Source: Pseudomonas sp. FP2309 | GTDB lineage: Bacteria; Pseudomonadota; Gammaproteobacteria; Pseudomonadales; Pseudomonadaceae | Direction: 5' to 3' | Assembly: GCF_030687575.1 (NCBI RefSeq) | Contig: NZ_CP117439.1 | Span: 2,905,501-2,969,500 of the forward strand | Length of the DNA: 64,000 bases | Shown: positions 57,182-64,000 of the stretch, one piece after another | Numbering within the stretch: the first letter of the stretch is position 1 | Layout: every line of letters starts with the position of its first letter | Program-made: the position numbers and the translations under genes | Notes under the pieces: model-generated | Database searches by the model: none | What the model was told of the DNA's origin: nothing | The model's input: only the letters and a program-made list of their open reading frames with translations

Positions 57182-58479
57182 TTAACTGTCAAGTCGGCTC
57201 CAGGCTGCCGAAGCACGCTGGGCGTTGTGGAGGTTAGCCGACTCGGCTAGATAACGACTTGCATAACGGCGTGGCATCGTCGATGTGTCGGACCAACCGC
57301 AGACTCGCCGGAGTTCGTCCGTGGCCCGCTCGAGGTCATACCCACGCTTCTCGACAAGGTAAGCCAAAAACCGATCGGCAAAGGTGTGGCGAAAGTCATG
57401 CGCAGAAAGTGTAGGCAACAATCCTGGATGAGCCAGTTCAATGGTCAGAAACAGCCGGTCAAGAACGTTAGACAACGCGCGGATTGACAGCGGGCGGCCA
57501 CGATCCGAGATGAACAAATAGCGGTACAGCAATTTCATCGGTTTGCCGTCGCGCAAAGGGCGCCGGTCGCTCTGGATATAGCGCTCGTAGACCTCATACA
57601 ACTGTGCGGAGATACCTACGGTCCGCCCATGTGTTTTGAGCGCAGGCTCTTCAACGCGCGGATCGCGGGGATCATGTTCTCGATCATTGATGCTGACATA
57701 GGCGTGCTGAGACCCTTTATTGATATCCGTGGAGTAGAGCTTCAGAAGCTCTCCGCGACGGATGCCGGTCTCCAAGAGCAATTCAATCATTAGCCAATTA
57801 CGCAGTTGCAAACGCTCCGGGAACGGATTCTCCACAGCGCCAGGGCGAATCAGTGTGCGAACGATCTGTAGTTGCATATCTGTCAGGCTGCGGTAACGAG
57901 TGCGATCGGGACGAGCATTGATGATATGGCTCTCAAAGCGCCGCTCAATGACGTCGGCAACATCGGCAAATACCACGTTGATGTCGGCCTGTGTGGCTGA
58001 ATTCTGACGGGCGCGGGGGATGTAACGGGTGACGCACCAGGACAGGTATTTCTTCAGCAGGCGCAGGTACTGATCACGTGTTCGTGAACTGATCTGCTGA
58101 AAAAGTACAGTGCCAGCTTTGCCAATTCGGCGATCAGATTATCGGCATGACGGCCACTTTGGAGCCAGATGGCGTAGCCGTCCAGCAAAGCCAGAATCGC
58201 CTCAAAGTGGCAGGCCAAGATGGCCTCATCGATATCCAGATCTCGGCTTTTGGCATAGGCGTAGAAAGCCTGGATCGCGCGCAGGTGCGCCGCAGCCGTA
58301 TTGTAAGCGCGGTGCCTGAGTTTGAGTTGGACGTAGATGAACGGAACGAGTATGGGCAACGGCTCCGCGCTACCAGCGTGCACGAGCAGCGGAACACGCT
58401 GACCTGAAGAGAAACGGCACTGAATCAGCTTCATCGGCAGCCACCACATTGAATGACTCGTCATGAACACGAAGGACAT
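57182..58479 (-). pseudogene. Tyrosine recombinase (phage-type integrase), frameshifted
   Basis: The N-terminal part (58479 to about 58100) has the core-binding domain (RAYNTAAAHLRAIQAFYAYA). The catalytic part (to 57182) has the active-site set: Arg in ETGIRRGELLKLY, HDFRHTFADRF (His/Arg), GWSDTSTMPRRYASRYL (Trp position and Tyr). The two parts are in different frames. At the A5 run 58100-58104 (T5 in the gene) one base is missing; adding one T restores FQQISSRTRDQYLRLLKKYL and joins the halves into one protein of about 430 residues. It lies between the IS3 right end and a dif-like site, and was probably the recombinase of a lost integrative element. Confidence 0.85.
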
Positions 58480-58564
58480 GGCCCGTTGAGAGAGTGGACG
58501 GCAGAAGCGGGTTTGTCGAATCAGTGGCTTAGACAGCTCATGAACATCTATGACATGACCTGTC

Positions 58565-58592
58565 GTTTAACATAATATACATTATGCGTAAC
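58565..58592 (-). other. dif: dif-like XerCD recombination site
   Basis: On the minus strand the 28 bases begin GTTACGCATAA (XerC half), then TGTATA (central region), then TTATGTTAAAC (XerD half). They match E. coli dif at 25 of 28 positions, including the whole centre and inner arms. This is either the chromosomal dimer-resolution site, placing the window in the replication terminus, or a dif-like end left by an element that uses XerCD. It lies 86 bases upstream of the broken integrase gene. Confidence 0.82.
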
Positions 58593-58795
58593 ACCGTATG
58601 CGGACTTGGCAGGCTCTGGAGGCCAGATTTCAAGCCGTGCCAGGCCGAAGATTGCTCGCGTCCGAGAAAACGCCACCCATAGATCTTCAGCGACGCCTCG
58701 CTACCCGACTGAACGGCCCTTCAGAAATTTGAGGCTCTCAAATGCAAAGCCCTGCGACGGCCGATGGCATCGTCCAACTCAACGGCGCTGCCTAA

Positions 58796-59215
58796 CTAAC
58801 TGGCAACGCGCTTAGCAACGTAATAGTCGCAGGTACGCAGTTGCAGGCTGTAAATCCAGATGCCGAACACCAAGGCGTATTCCTTGAACACGGGAAGCGA
58901 CAAAACGTCTCCCACCGAATTACTGCTTAGCAGGCTCAGTGTGGACACCGCCCCTAAGACCAGAGCCAGGATGAAGCACAACGAGCTGCTCTTGTTCTTG
59001 AACAGCAGCATTAAGCCACCGACGAAGGTCAGCAACGTGACGGCACAGACATTGATAAAGAGCAGGATCGACATGTCGCCCATCCGAATCATTGGAAATC
59101 CTACGTAACCCACCCAGAGTCCGGATTGCAGCAAGACGACAGAGCAGTAAAAAACCGTCATGAAGACAGGTACCGGACGTGTGTTATACCAAGGCTGGGT
59201 GGTGCTTGTTTCCAT
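58796..59215 (-). CDS. Small membrane protein of unknown function
   Basis: The 139-residue protein has four predicted transmembrane helices: VFMTVFYCSVVLLQSGLWVG, ILLFINVCAVTLLTFVGGLM, SLCFILALVLGAVSTLSLL and LPVFKEYALVFGIWIYSLQL. The C-terminus is short and basic. ATG at 59215 follows GGAG; an upstream start would add 16 residues. No family was recognised. It is downstream of deoC on the same strand but separated by a perfect palindrome, so it is probably a separate unit. Confidence 0.6.
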   Translation of the reverse strand: METSTTQPWYNTRPVPVFMTVFYCSVVLLQSGLWVGYVGFPMIRMGDMSILLFINVCAVTLLTFVGGLMLLFKNKSSSLCFILALVLGAVSTLSLLSSNSVGDVLSLPVFKEYALVFGIWIYSLQLRTCDYYVAKRVAS

Positions 59216-59316
59216 AGCGATGTTGCTCCTGGGAGTTGGGCGCGATGACGGATTATAAAGCAATGATCTGCTACCCCACCGCTTATACCCTGCCCTTTAT
59301 TTACACAACAAGCACA

Positions 59317-59348
59317 TAACTCAACTAAATATCTATTTAGTTGAGTTA
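59317..59348. promoter_or_regulatory. Perfect 15-bp inverted repeat between deoC and a membrane-protein gene
   Basis: TAACTCAACTAAATA-tc-TATTTAGTTGAGTTA, fully complementary and strongly AT-rich. It is 37 bases after the deoC stop and about 100 bases before the membrane-protein start. It could be an operator or a terminator; no U-run follows on the minus strand. Confidence 0.5.
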
Positions 59349-59385
59349 AATAAATACCAATCCTTAAACCGTCGATGAGCGCCCT

Positions 59386-60069
59386 TCAATATCCGCTCGC
59401 CGCCGTCATCGTTCCGCTCACGATGGCAATCCCCGAGCTGCTGCCCAGGCGCGTCGCGCCGGCTTCAATCATCTTCACTGCCGTCGGGTAATCGCGCACA
59501 CCACCGGAGGCTTTCACGCCGACACCGGCACCCACCGTCCGGCGCATCAAGGCAACGTCTTCGACGGTAGCGCCGCTGCGGCTGAACCCAGTGGATGTTT
59601 TTACAAAAGCCACCCCCAGGTCTCGGCAGATTTCGCAGGCCTGGACCTTCTGTGTGTCATCCAGCAAGCAGGTCTCCAGGATGACCTTCAACGGCACCGC
59701 GCCGCAGGCGGCGTGGACTTGGGCGATGTCGTCACGCACGGCATCCAGCAGCCCGTCTTTGAGCCAGCCGATATTGAGCACCATGTCGATCTCCCCTGCC
59801 CCGGCGGCAATGGCTTGCCGAGCTTCGAAGGCCTTGGTGTCACTCAGGCCGGCGCCCAGTGGGAAGCCCACCACTGCACAAATGACGACGCTGTTGCCAG
59901 TCAGGCACGACGCGGCGTACGGCACCTGCGCGGAATTGAGGCACACCGAATAAAAACCGTGTTCCCGGGCCTCCTCGCACAGGGTCCGGACTTGGTCACG
60001 GGAGGCGTCGGGCGCCAGCAAGGTGTGATCGATGTACTTGGCCAATGCGGCGGGTGGAAGACTGTTCAT
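59386..60069 (-). CDS. deoC: Deoxyribose-phosphate aldolase
   Basis: The 227-residue class I aldolase is of the short bacterial type. It splits 2-deoxyribose 5-phosphate to glyceraldehyde 3-phosphate and acetaldehyde. Key residues are present: D95 in [10 protein letters not shown], Schiff-base K157 in [11 protein letters not shown] and K186 in [11 protein letters not shown]. The start is ATG at 60069, divergent from the DeoR-type regulator. The other catabolic genes (kinase, permease, epimerase-like) lie on the same strand but on the far side of the regulator, so deoC is a separate transcript. Confidence 0.93.
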   Translation of the reverse strand: MNSLPPAALAKYIDHTLLAPDASRDQVRTLCEEAREHGFYSVCLNSAQVPYAASCLTGNSVVICAVVGFPLGAGLSDTKAFEARQAIAAGAGEIDMVLNIGWLKDGLLDAVRDDIAQVHAACGAVPLKVILETCLLDDTQKVQACEICRDLGVAFVKTSTGFSRSGATVEDVALMRRTVGAGVGVKASGGVRDYPTAVKMIEAGATRLGSSSGIAIVSGTMTAASGY

Positions 60070-60197
60070 TTAATGGGCCCTTGCCTGTATGTTGCCAATG
60101 ATTGTGAGGTGCTTGTCACAGTGCTCACGCTTATACGTTACAATAATAACAATTAATGTTACTTATTTAACACCAACAATCAAGCCCTGGATGCCTC
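60070..60197. promoter_or_regulatory. Divergent deoC/regulator control region with repeated GTTAC sites
   Basis: The 128-base gap has an AT-rich core near 60136-60170 reading GTTACAATAATAAC, a GTTA/TAAC inverted repeat, followed by AATTAATGTTACTTATTTAAC with a second GTTAC. Such repeated short motifs are typical operator sites for DeoR-type repressors. The exact promoters were not assigned. Confidence 0.4.
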
Positions 60198-60956
60198 GTG
60201 GACAGTAGAAAAACCGAGCGATTGAAGCTTATCCAACAAGCCCTGCAGGACCAGAACGCCATTCACCTTAAGGAAATGGCGGCACTGCTGGACGTATCCG
60301 AGATGACCCTGCGTCGCGACCTCAACCACTTCACCGAGCACCTGCGGCTGCTGGGCGGCTATATCACCCGCGTCGGCAACGAGGTGGGCGATTACCGGGT
60401 AGCCGAGCAGGACACGCGGCACGTCGAAGAAAAACGCCGCATCGGCAAACTCGCCGCGCAGTTGATCCAGGCCGGTGACACGGTATTTTTCGACTGCGGC
60501 ACCACCTCGCCGTTTGTGGTTGATTTCATCCCCGATGCATTGGAGTTCACCGCGGTGTGCAGCTCGCTGAACGTGCTGCTCAAGCTGCAGAACAAGCCCA
60601 ATTGCCACATCGTGTTGTGCGGCGGCACCTTTCACCGCAAGAACCAAGTGTTTGAAAGCAGCGCCGAGAGCAGCATTCTCGACAGCGTGCGCCTGACGTG
60701 GGCCTTCGTGACCGCCGCTGGCGTGAGCCAGGAACTGGGCGTGACGTGCTTCAACTTCAACGAGGTCGAGGTCAAGCAAAAGGTCATGCGCCAAGCCCAG
60801 CAACGCGTGTTACTCGCCGACTTCAGCAAATTCGACACGGTGCGCACCGCTCACTTCGCCACCTTGGGGGATTTTCAGTACGTGGTCAGCGACAAGAAAA
60901 TCCCCCGCAGCTATAAGGACGTGATCCACGCCAATGGCGCGCAACTGCTGGTTTAA
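60198..60956 (+). CDS. DeoR-family repressor of deoxyribose genes (DeoQ/DeoR-like)
   Basis: The 252-residue protein has a DeoR helix-turn-helix at about 6-55 (ERLKLIQQALQDQNAIHLKE, then MAALLDVSEMTLRRDLNHFT). A DeoRC sugar-phosphate sensor domain follows, including FFDCGTTSPFVVDFIPDALE and VLLADFSKFDTVRTAHFATL. GTG start at 60198. Deoxyribose 5-phosphate is the expected effector by analogy with DeoR/DeoQ. It is divergent from deoC and convergent with the epimerase-like gene, the stops overlapping by four bases. Confidence 0.86.
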   Translation: MDSRKTERLKLIQQALQDQNAIHLKEMAALLDVSEMTLRRDLNHFTEHLRLLGGYITRVGNEVGDYRVAEQDTRHVEEKRRIGKLAAQLIQAGDTVFFDCGTTSPFVVDFIPDALEFTAVCSSLNVLLKLQNKPNCHIVLCGGTFHRKNQVFESSAESSILDSVRLTWAFVTAAGVSQELGVTCFNFNEVEVKQKVMRQAQQRVLLADFSKFDTVRTAHFATLGDFQYVVSDKKIPRSYKDVIHANGAQLLV

Positions 60957-61999
60957 CCCAATACGCGTTGCCGCTCCTGCGCGCTCAAATAACCGGTGGT
61001 CACACTGAACGCGGCACTGGCACCAGGCGCAAGCAGGCGCACATGACCTTTGGCGTGCTCGGCGTTATAGCCCTCGGGTTCGCAGGTGGAAGGCAGCACG
61101 AACGCCGCCACTTGTTGGTCCGGCGTGTGCAGGATCCAGCGCGCGGCGTGCGCAAATTGCTCCGGGCGGTAACGGGTATAGAACGCCGCACCGTCGGGGT
61201 GATCCAGCAGGAAGTGCGCCTGCCCCATGGCGTCCGTAGCCACGTTGTCGAAGAAAAACACGATCTCCGGATCGTAGAGTTCCGGCTGTTCGAGACAGGC
61301 CAGTTGGGCTGGATGCTCCGCCAACTGCGCCATGTAGGCGCTCCACGCCGGCGTCGGCTTCACATGGGCCGGCACGCTGGTACGCAGGCGCTGGCACTGC
61401 ACGCCGAACGGCTCGACAAACCGCGCGCCCTCCACATAGGCGTAGTTCATGTGGGCCATGTACATCAGCTCCATGGGTTTGCCGGCAAGGTTCGTCACGT
61501 CCATGCCGATATCGAACACCGCCGAATCGGCGCGCAGGGTCACACTGGGGCAGGCCCGGTACCGATCGCCGAAGCCCTTGGCGTATTCATACGAACCGCC
61601 CAGGCGCAAGGTGCCCTCGCCTACTTCCAGCCACGCCGTGTCCATCGGCGCGCAAGGCATCTCGCCGTGCAGGGCGTGGGTGTCATCGGGCGCCGGGCAA
61701 CCGTTGCGCAACAGGCCGCTGTGAAACATGAAGCAGCCGTAGGTGTCGATAATCGTCGGGCAGGGCCGTGGTTGTTCGAACAGATTGCTCATGGTCAGGT
61801 CGCACCCGTCGAACACGGCGGACCAGATGATCTGCCCCTGATAAGGCAAAACCACCAGTCGACCGCGGCTGTTCTCCAGGCTCACGGCCAACACGCCGGA
61901 CGGATAGGTCCAGGCGGTGACCTTGAACGCCGCCGATTGCAGAAGGATTTTGTCCTGCTCGCCAAACACCGCAGGGTACAGCGCGATACGTGTGGTCAT
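60953..61999 (-). CDS. Aldose 1-epimerase-like protein (DUF4432/DeoX-like)
   Basis: The 348-residue galactose-mutarotase-fold protein of the DUF4432 type begins MTTRIALYPAVFGEQDKILL. Family landmarks are VVLPYQGQIIWSAVFDGCDL, THALHGEMPCAPMDTAWLEV (active-site His) and MYMAHMNYAYVEGARFVEPF. In deoxyribose clusters such proteins (DeoX/DeoM) are thought to interconvert sugar anomers before phosphorylation. ATG at 61999 overlaps the permease stop (ATGA), so the two are translationally coupled. A longer frame upstream lies inside the permease gene. Confidence 0.82.
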   Translation of the reverse strand: MTTRIALYPAVFGEQDKILLQSAAFKVTAWTYPSGVLAVSLENSRGRLVVLPYQGQIIWSAVFDGCDLTMSNLFEQPRPCPTIIDTYGCFMFHSGLLRNGCPAPDDTHALHGEMPCAPMDTAWLEVGEGTLRLGGSYEYAKGFGDRYRACPSVTLRADSAVFDIGMDVTNLAGKPMELMYMAHMNYAYVEGARFVEPFGVQCQRLRTSVPAHVKPTPAWSAYMAQLAEHPAQLACLEQPELYDPEIVFFFDNVATDAMGQAHFLLDHPDGAAFYTRYRPEQFAHAARWILHTPDQQVAAFVLPSTCEPEGYNAEHAKGHVRLLAPGASAAFSVTTGYLSAQERQRVLG

Positions 62000-63327
62000 G
62001 AGGCCACCGCCCCGGGCGCACTTACCGGCAGAGTGCCAGGTTGGCGCAGGCACTTGAGCGCATACATCACAATCACGATAAAGCACAGCAACGGCACGCT
62101 GTAGGCCAATTGCATATTGCCGCCGCTGGCGTCGGACAACAGGCCCTGAAAGATCGGGATCACCCCGCCGCCGACAATACTCATCACCAGCAACGAGCCA
62201 CCGACACCAGTGTCTTCACCCAGCCCATCGATGGTCAGACCGTAGATGGTCGGCCAGCAAGGGCCCAGGAAAATACTCACGCCGACCGCTGCATACACCG
62301 CCGAAATGTTTGGCACCAGAATGGTGTACGCCAGCAGCACGATACACAGCACCCCGTAGATCGCCAGCACCTTGGCCGGGTGCAGACGGCGCATCAACAG
62401 GTTGGCGATCAACTTGCCCACGAAGTAAGCCGCAAAGGTGGTCAGCAAAAACCACGAGGCGCTGCGCTCGTTCATATCGCCCATCTGCATGGCCAGACGA
62501 ATAGTGAAGCTCCACACGCCAACCTGCGCGCCCACGTACAGAAACTGCGCCAACACGCCAAAGGTAAAACGCGGGTTACGCCACAGCCGCCCCAGGCTTT
62601 GACGCACACTGCCGGGCTTGCTGTTGGCAGGTTTGTTGCCTTTGCACGCAGGGAACCGGGTAATGGCAACGAGGATAAACATCAGCACCAACACCGCGAT
62701 CATCCATTTGTACGGCAACAGCGTGGACTGAATCATCTGCAACTGCTGGACAGCCGCCTCGGAGACGCTCATCTGTGCCAGTTGTTCGGTGGTCGCGTCG
62801 GTCTCCTTGAACATCACGAAACTGCCCACATACACGCCGGCCATGGCGCCGAACGGGTGAAAGGTCTGCGAAATGTTCAAGCGCCGGGTCCCGGTTTCAC
62901 GCGGGCCCATCAGCGTCGAGTAGGTGTTGCAGGCTGTCTCCAGGAACGACAGGCCGGCCGCGATCACAAACAGCGCCAGCAGGAACATGCCGTATTTGGC
63001 CGTGGACGCTGCCGGGAAAAACAGCAGGCAGCCGAACATATACAGGAGCAGCCCGATCAGAATCGTGCTCTTGTAACTGAAGCGACGCACCACCATGGCC
63101 GCCGGAATCGCCACAAAAAAGTAGCCCAGGTAAAACGCCGACTGCACAAAGGCCGTCTGGAAATCGCTGAGCAAAAACGCTTTCTTGAAGTGGGCGATCA
63201 GCACGTCATTCATGCTCGCCGCCGCAGCCCACAGCGCAAAAATGCTGCACAGCAGGATAAAAGCGAACCACGGCGTGCGGTTCAGGTAGAAACCATCGGG
63301 TGTCTGTTGCAGCGCAGGTTTGTTCAT
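61996..63327 (-). CDS. FucP-type sugar:proton symporter (probable deoxyribose permease)
   Basis: The 443-residue MFS protein of the L-fucose permease branch opens with helix 1 (WFAFILLCSIFALWAAAASM) and has the family motif FLETACNTYSTLMGPRETGT, then RRLNISQTFHPFGAMAGVYV. Twelve hydrophobic segments. In Salmonella and pseudomonads a FucP-type DeoP imports deoxyribose next to a deoxyribokinase, the same arrangement as here, so deoxyribose is the likely substrate (inference from context). The kinase gene precedes it by 27 bases and the epimerase-like gene overlaps its end. Confidence 0.87.
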   Translation of the reverse strand: MNKPALQQTPDGFYLNRTPWFAFILLCSIFALWAAAASMNDVLIAHFKKAFLLSDFQTAFVQSAFYLGYFFVAIPAAMVVRRFSYKSTILIGLLLYMFGCLLFFPAASTAKYGMFLLALFVIAAGLSFLETACNTYSTLMGPRETGTRRLNISQTFHPFGAMAGVYVGSFVMFKETDATTEQLAQMSVSEAAVQQLQMIQSTLLPYKWMIAVLVLMFILVAITRFPACKGNKPANSKPGSVRQSLGRLWRNPRFTFGVLAQFLYVGAQVGVWSFTIRLAMQMGDMNERSASWFLLTTFAAYFVGKLIANLLMRRLHPAKVLAIYGVLCIVLLAYTILVPNISAVYAAVGVSIFLGPCWPTIYGLTIDGLGEDTGVGGSLLVMSIVGGGVIPIFQGLLSDASGGNMQLAYSVPLLCFIVIVMYALKCLRQPGTLPVSAPGAVAS

Positions 63328-63354
63328 TATTGTTCTCCGGGCTGGATAAGGGTG

Positions 63355-64000
63355 TTAACGCTGTTGCTGAAAGCGCTTGAACGTTTCGCGGTCGGGGTAG
63401 GACGTTTGCGTCCCCAGGCCCATGACCGAGCAGGCGGAATATGCGACGGCCTGTTCCATGGCGTGGCGGATATCAGCGTCTTGGTTCCAGTGGTGAATGA
63501 AGCAACCGATAAAGGCATCACCGGCACCGGTGGTATCCCGGGCCTCAACCCGCACGCCCGGCACTTGGAACTCGCCCTCCTCCCCCACGTACAGCGCACC
63601 CTGCTCGCCGAGGGTGACGATCACGTGGCGAATGCCGCCGGCCACCAGGCTGCGGGCGGCGGCGTGCGCCGATTCCGGCGAGTCGACCACCTGGCCGCTG
63701 ATCAACGCCAGTTCCGATTCGTTGGGGATCAGGAAGTCCAGGTGCGCCAAGTGTTCGGCGCTGAGCCCGGACAGGGCCGGCGCGGGGTTGAGCAACACAG
63801 GGATGCCGTGCCGATGCGCGAATTCGATGGCGTAGTAGACCGTCTCCAGATCGATCTCCAACTGCAGCACGATCAGCTTGCATTCGCGCAGGTCGGCGGC
63901 CGCCGCCTCGATATCCGCCGGTGACAGATATGCGTTGGCACCTTTGACGATCAGGATGCTGTTGTGGGAATCGGCCTGGACAAAAATCGGTGCAACACCA
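63355..64000 (-). CDS. PfkB-family sugar kinase, probable deoxyribokinase (partial)
   Basis: The frame is open to the right edge of the window, so the N-terminus is missing. About 215 residues remain. The PfkB signature 2 is present: EARDTTGAGDAFIGCFIHHW, with the catalytic Asp in GAGD. Other ribokinase text is FLIPNESELALISGQVVDSP. It would phosphorylate a pentose at O5. The neighbouring deoC, DeoR-type regulator and FucP-like permease point to 2-deoxyribose, as for DeoK; ribose cannot be excluded. First gene in the window of the kinase-permease-epimerase operon. Confidence 0.85.
   Translation of the reverse strand, partial: GVAPIFVQADSHNSILIVKGANAYLSPADIEAAAADLRECKLIVLQLEIDLETVYYAIEFAHRHGIPVLLNPAPALSGLSAEHLAHLDFLIPNESELALISGQVVDSPESAHAAARSLVAGGIRHVIVTLGEQGALYVGEEGEFQVPGVRVEARDTTGAGDAFIGCFIHHWNQDADIRHAMEQAVAYSACSVMGLGTQTSYPDRETFKRFQQQR

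Noticed and set aside
58606..58815. Short plus-strand frame next to the dif-like site
   Set aside because: No start signal, no recognisable protein text, and it runs into the 3' end of the small membrane-protein gene.
60968..62104. 378-codon plus-strand open frame
   Set aside because: Antisense to the epimerase-like gene; composition is arginine/histidine-rich and no motif is present.
62041..63924. 627-codon plus-strand open frame
   Set aside because: It is antisense to the FucP-type permease and sugar-kinase genes, has His/Gln/Arg-rich low-sense text and no ribosome binding site; it arises from high GC at third positions.

Overview
The window looks like a chromosomal segment of a fluorescent-group Pseudomonas. 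The evidence is moderately high GC, runs of methyl-accepting chemotaxis proteins (MCPs), a split pqiA-pqiA-pqiB-pqiC operon, a C-terminal fragment of trxB of pseudomonad type, and a deoxyribose catabolic cluster. This assignment is inferred from protein content, not from a database match. Ordinary metabolic and transport genes alternate with scars of mobile DNA. The right third (about 43.5-59 kb) is clearly accessory.

Layout. 1-3.5 kb: three MCP genes, the first cut by the window edge. 3.6-7.1 kb: an exonuclease III family gene, a small iron-permease-family protein, a LysR regulator and a convergent double-cupin dioxygenase. 7.4-17.3 kb: a complete guanidine-utilisation operon. A sigma-54-like promoter precedes a guanidine-I (ykkC) riboswitch. 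Then come an ABC importer, two DUF1989 proteins (the putative carboxyguanidine deiminase pair), a guanidine-II (mini-ykkC) riboswitch in the gap before the carboxylase, the biotin-dependent guanidine/urea carboxylase and allophanate hydrolase. Together they would import guanidine and break it down to CO2 and ammonium. 17.4-20.1 kb: a DMT exporter with an AraC regulator and a wrecked MCP pseudogene. 20.3-31.1 kb: an AraC regulator, a Fur-family regulator, an RND tripartite efflux operon and a divergent TonB-dependent receptor, followed by two small unknown genes.

31.7-39.8 kb is a candidate defence or stress module. It has an M48-type metalloprotease overlapping an 1818-residue protein that reads as degenerate kinase + DUF4011 + superfamily-1 helicase + Vsr-like nuclease + WGR. 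Next to it, divergently, is a separate and apparently active Ser/Thr kinase. 39.9-43.5 kb is the pqi operon. 43.5-46.7 kb is AT-richer, with a TetR regulator and a LigW-like amidohydrolase/decarboxylase. 47-49 kb is a scrapyard: a phage lysis-region fragment, an IS66 remnant with an internal deletion, and an in-frame join of IS66 TnpC to the C-terminal half of thioredoxin reductase. 49.2-53.3 kb holds a TetR regulator with two palindromic operators facing an O-acetyltransferase, an MFS transporter and a DMT transporter whose 3' end runs into an IS3-family element. That element is itself split by a complete IS21-family element with a 7-bp target duplication. 57.2-58.6 kb is a frameshifted tyrosine recombinase with a dif-like XerCD site just upstream. 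59.4-64 kb is the deoxyribose cluster (deoC, DeoR-type regulator, epimerase-like protein, FucP-type permease, PfkB kinase cut by the window end).

The most unusual items are the two different guanidine riboswitch classes in one operon, the kinase/pseudokinase-helicase-WGR/protease locus, and the dif-like site beside a broken integrase. No tRNA, rRNA or CRISPR array was seen.
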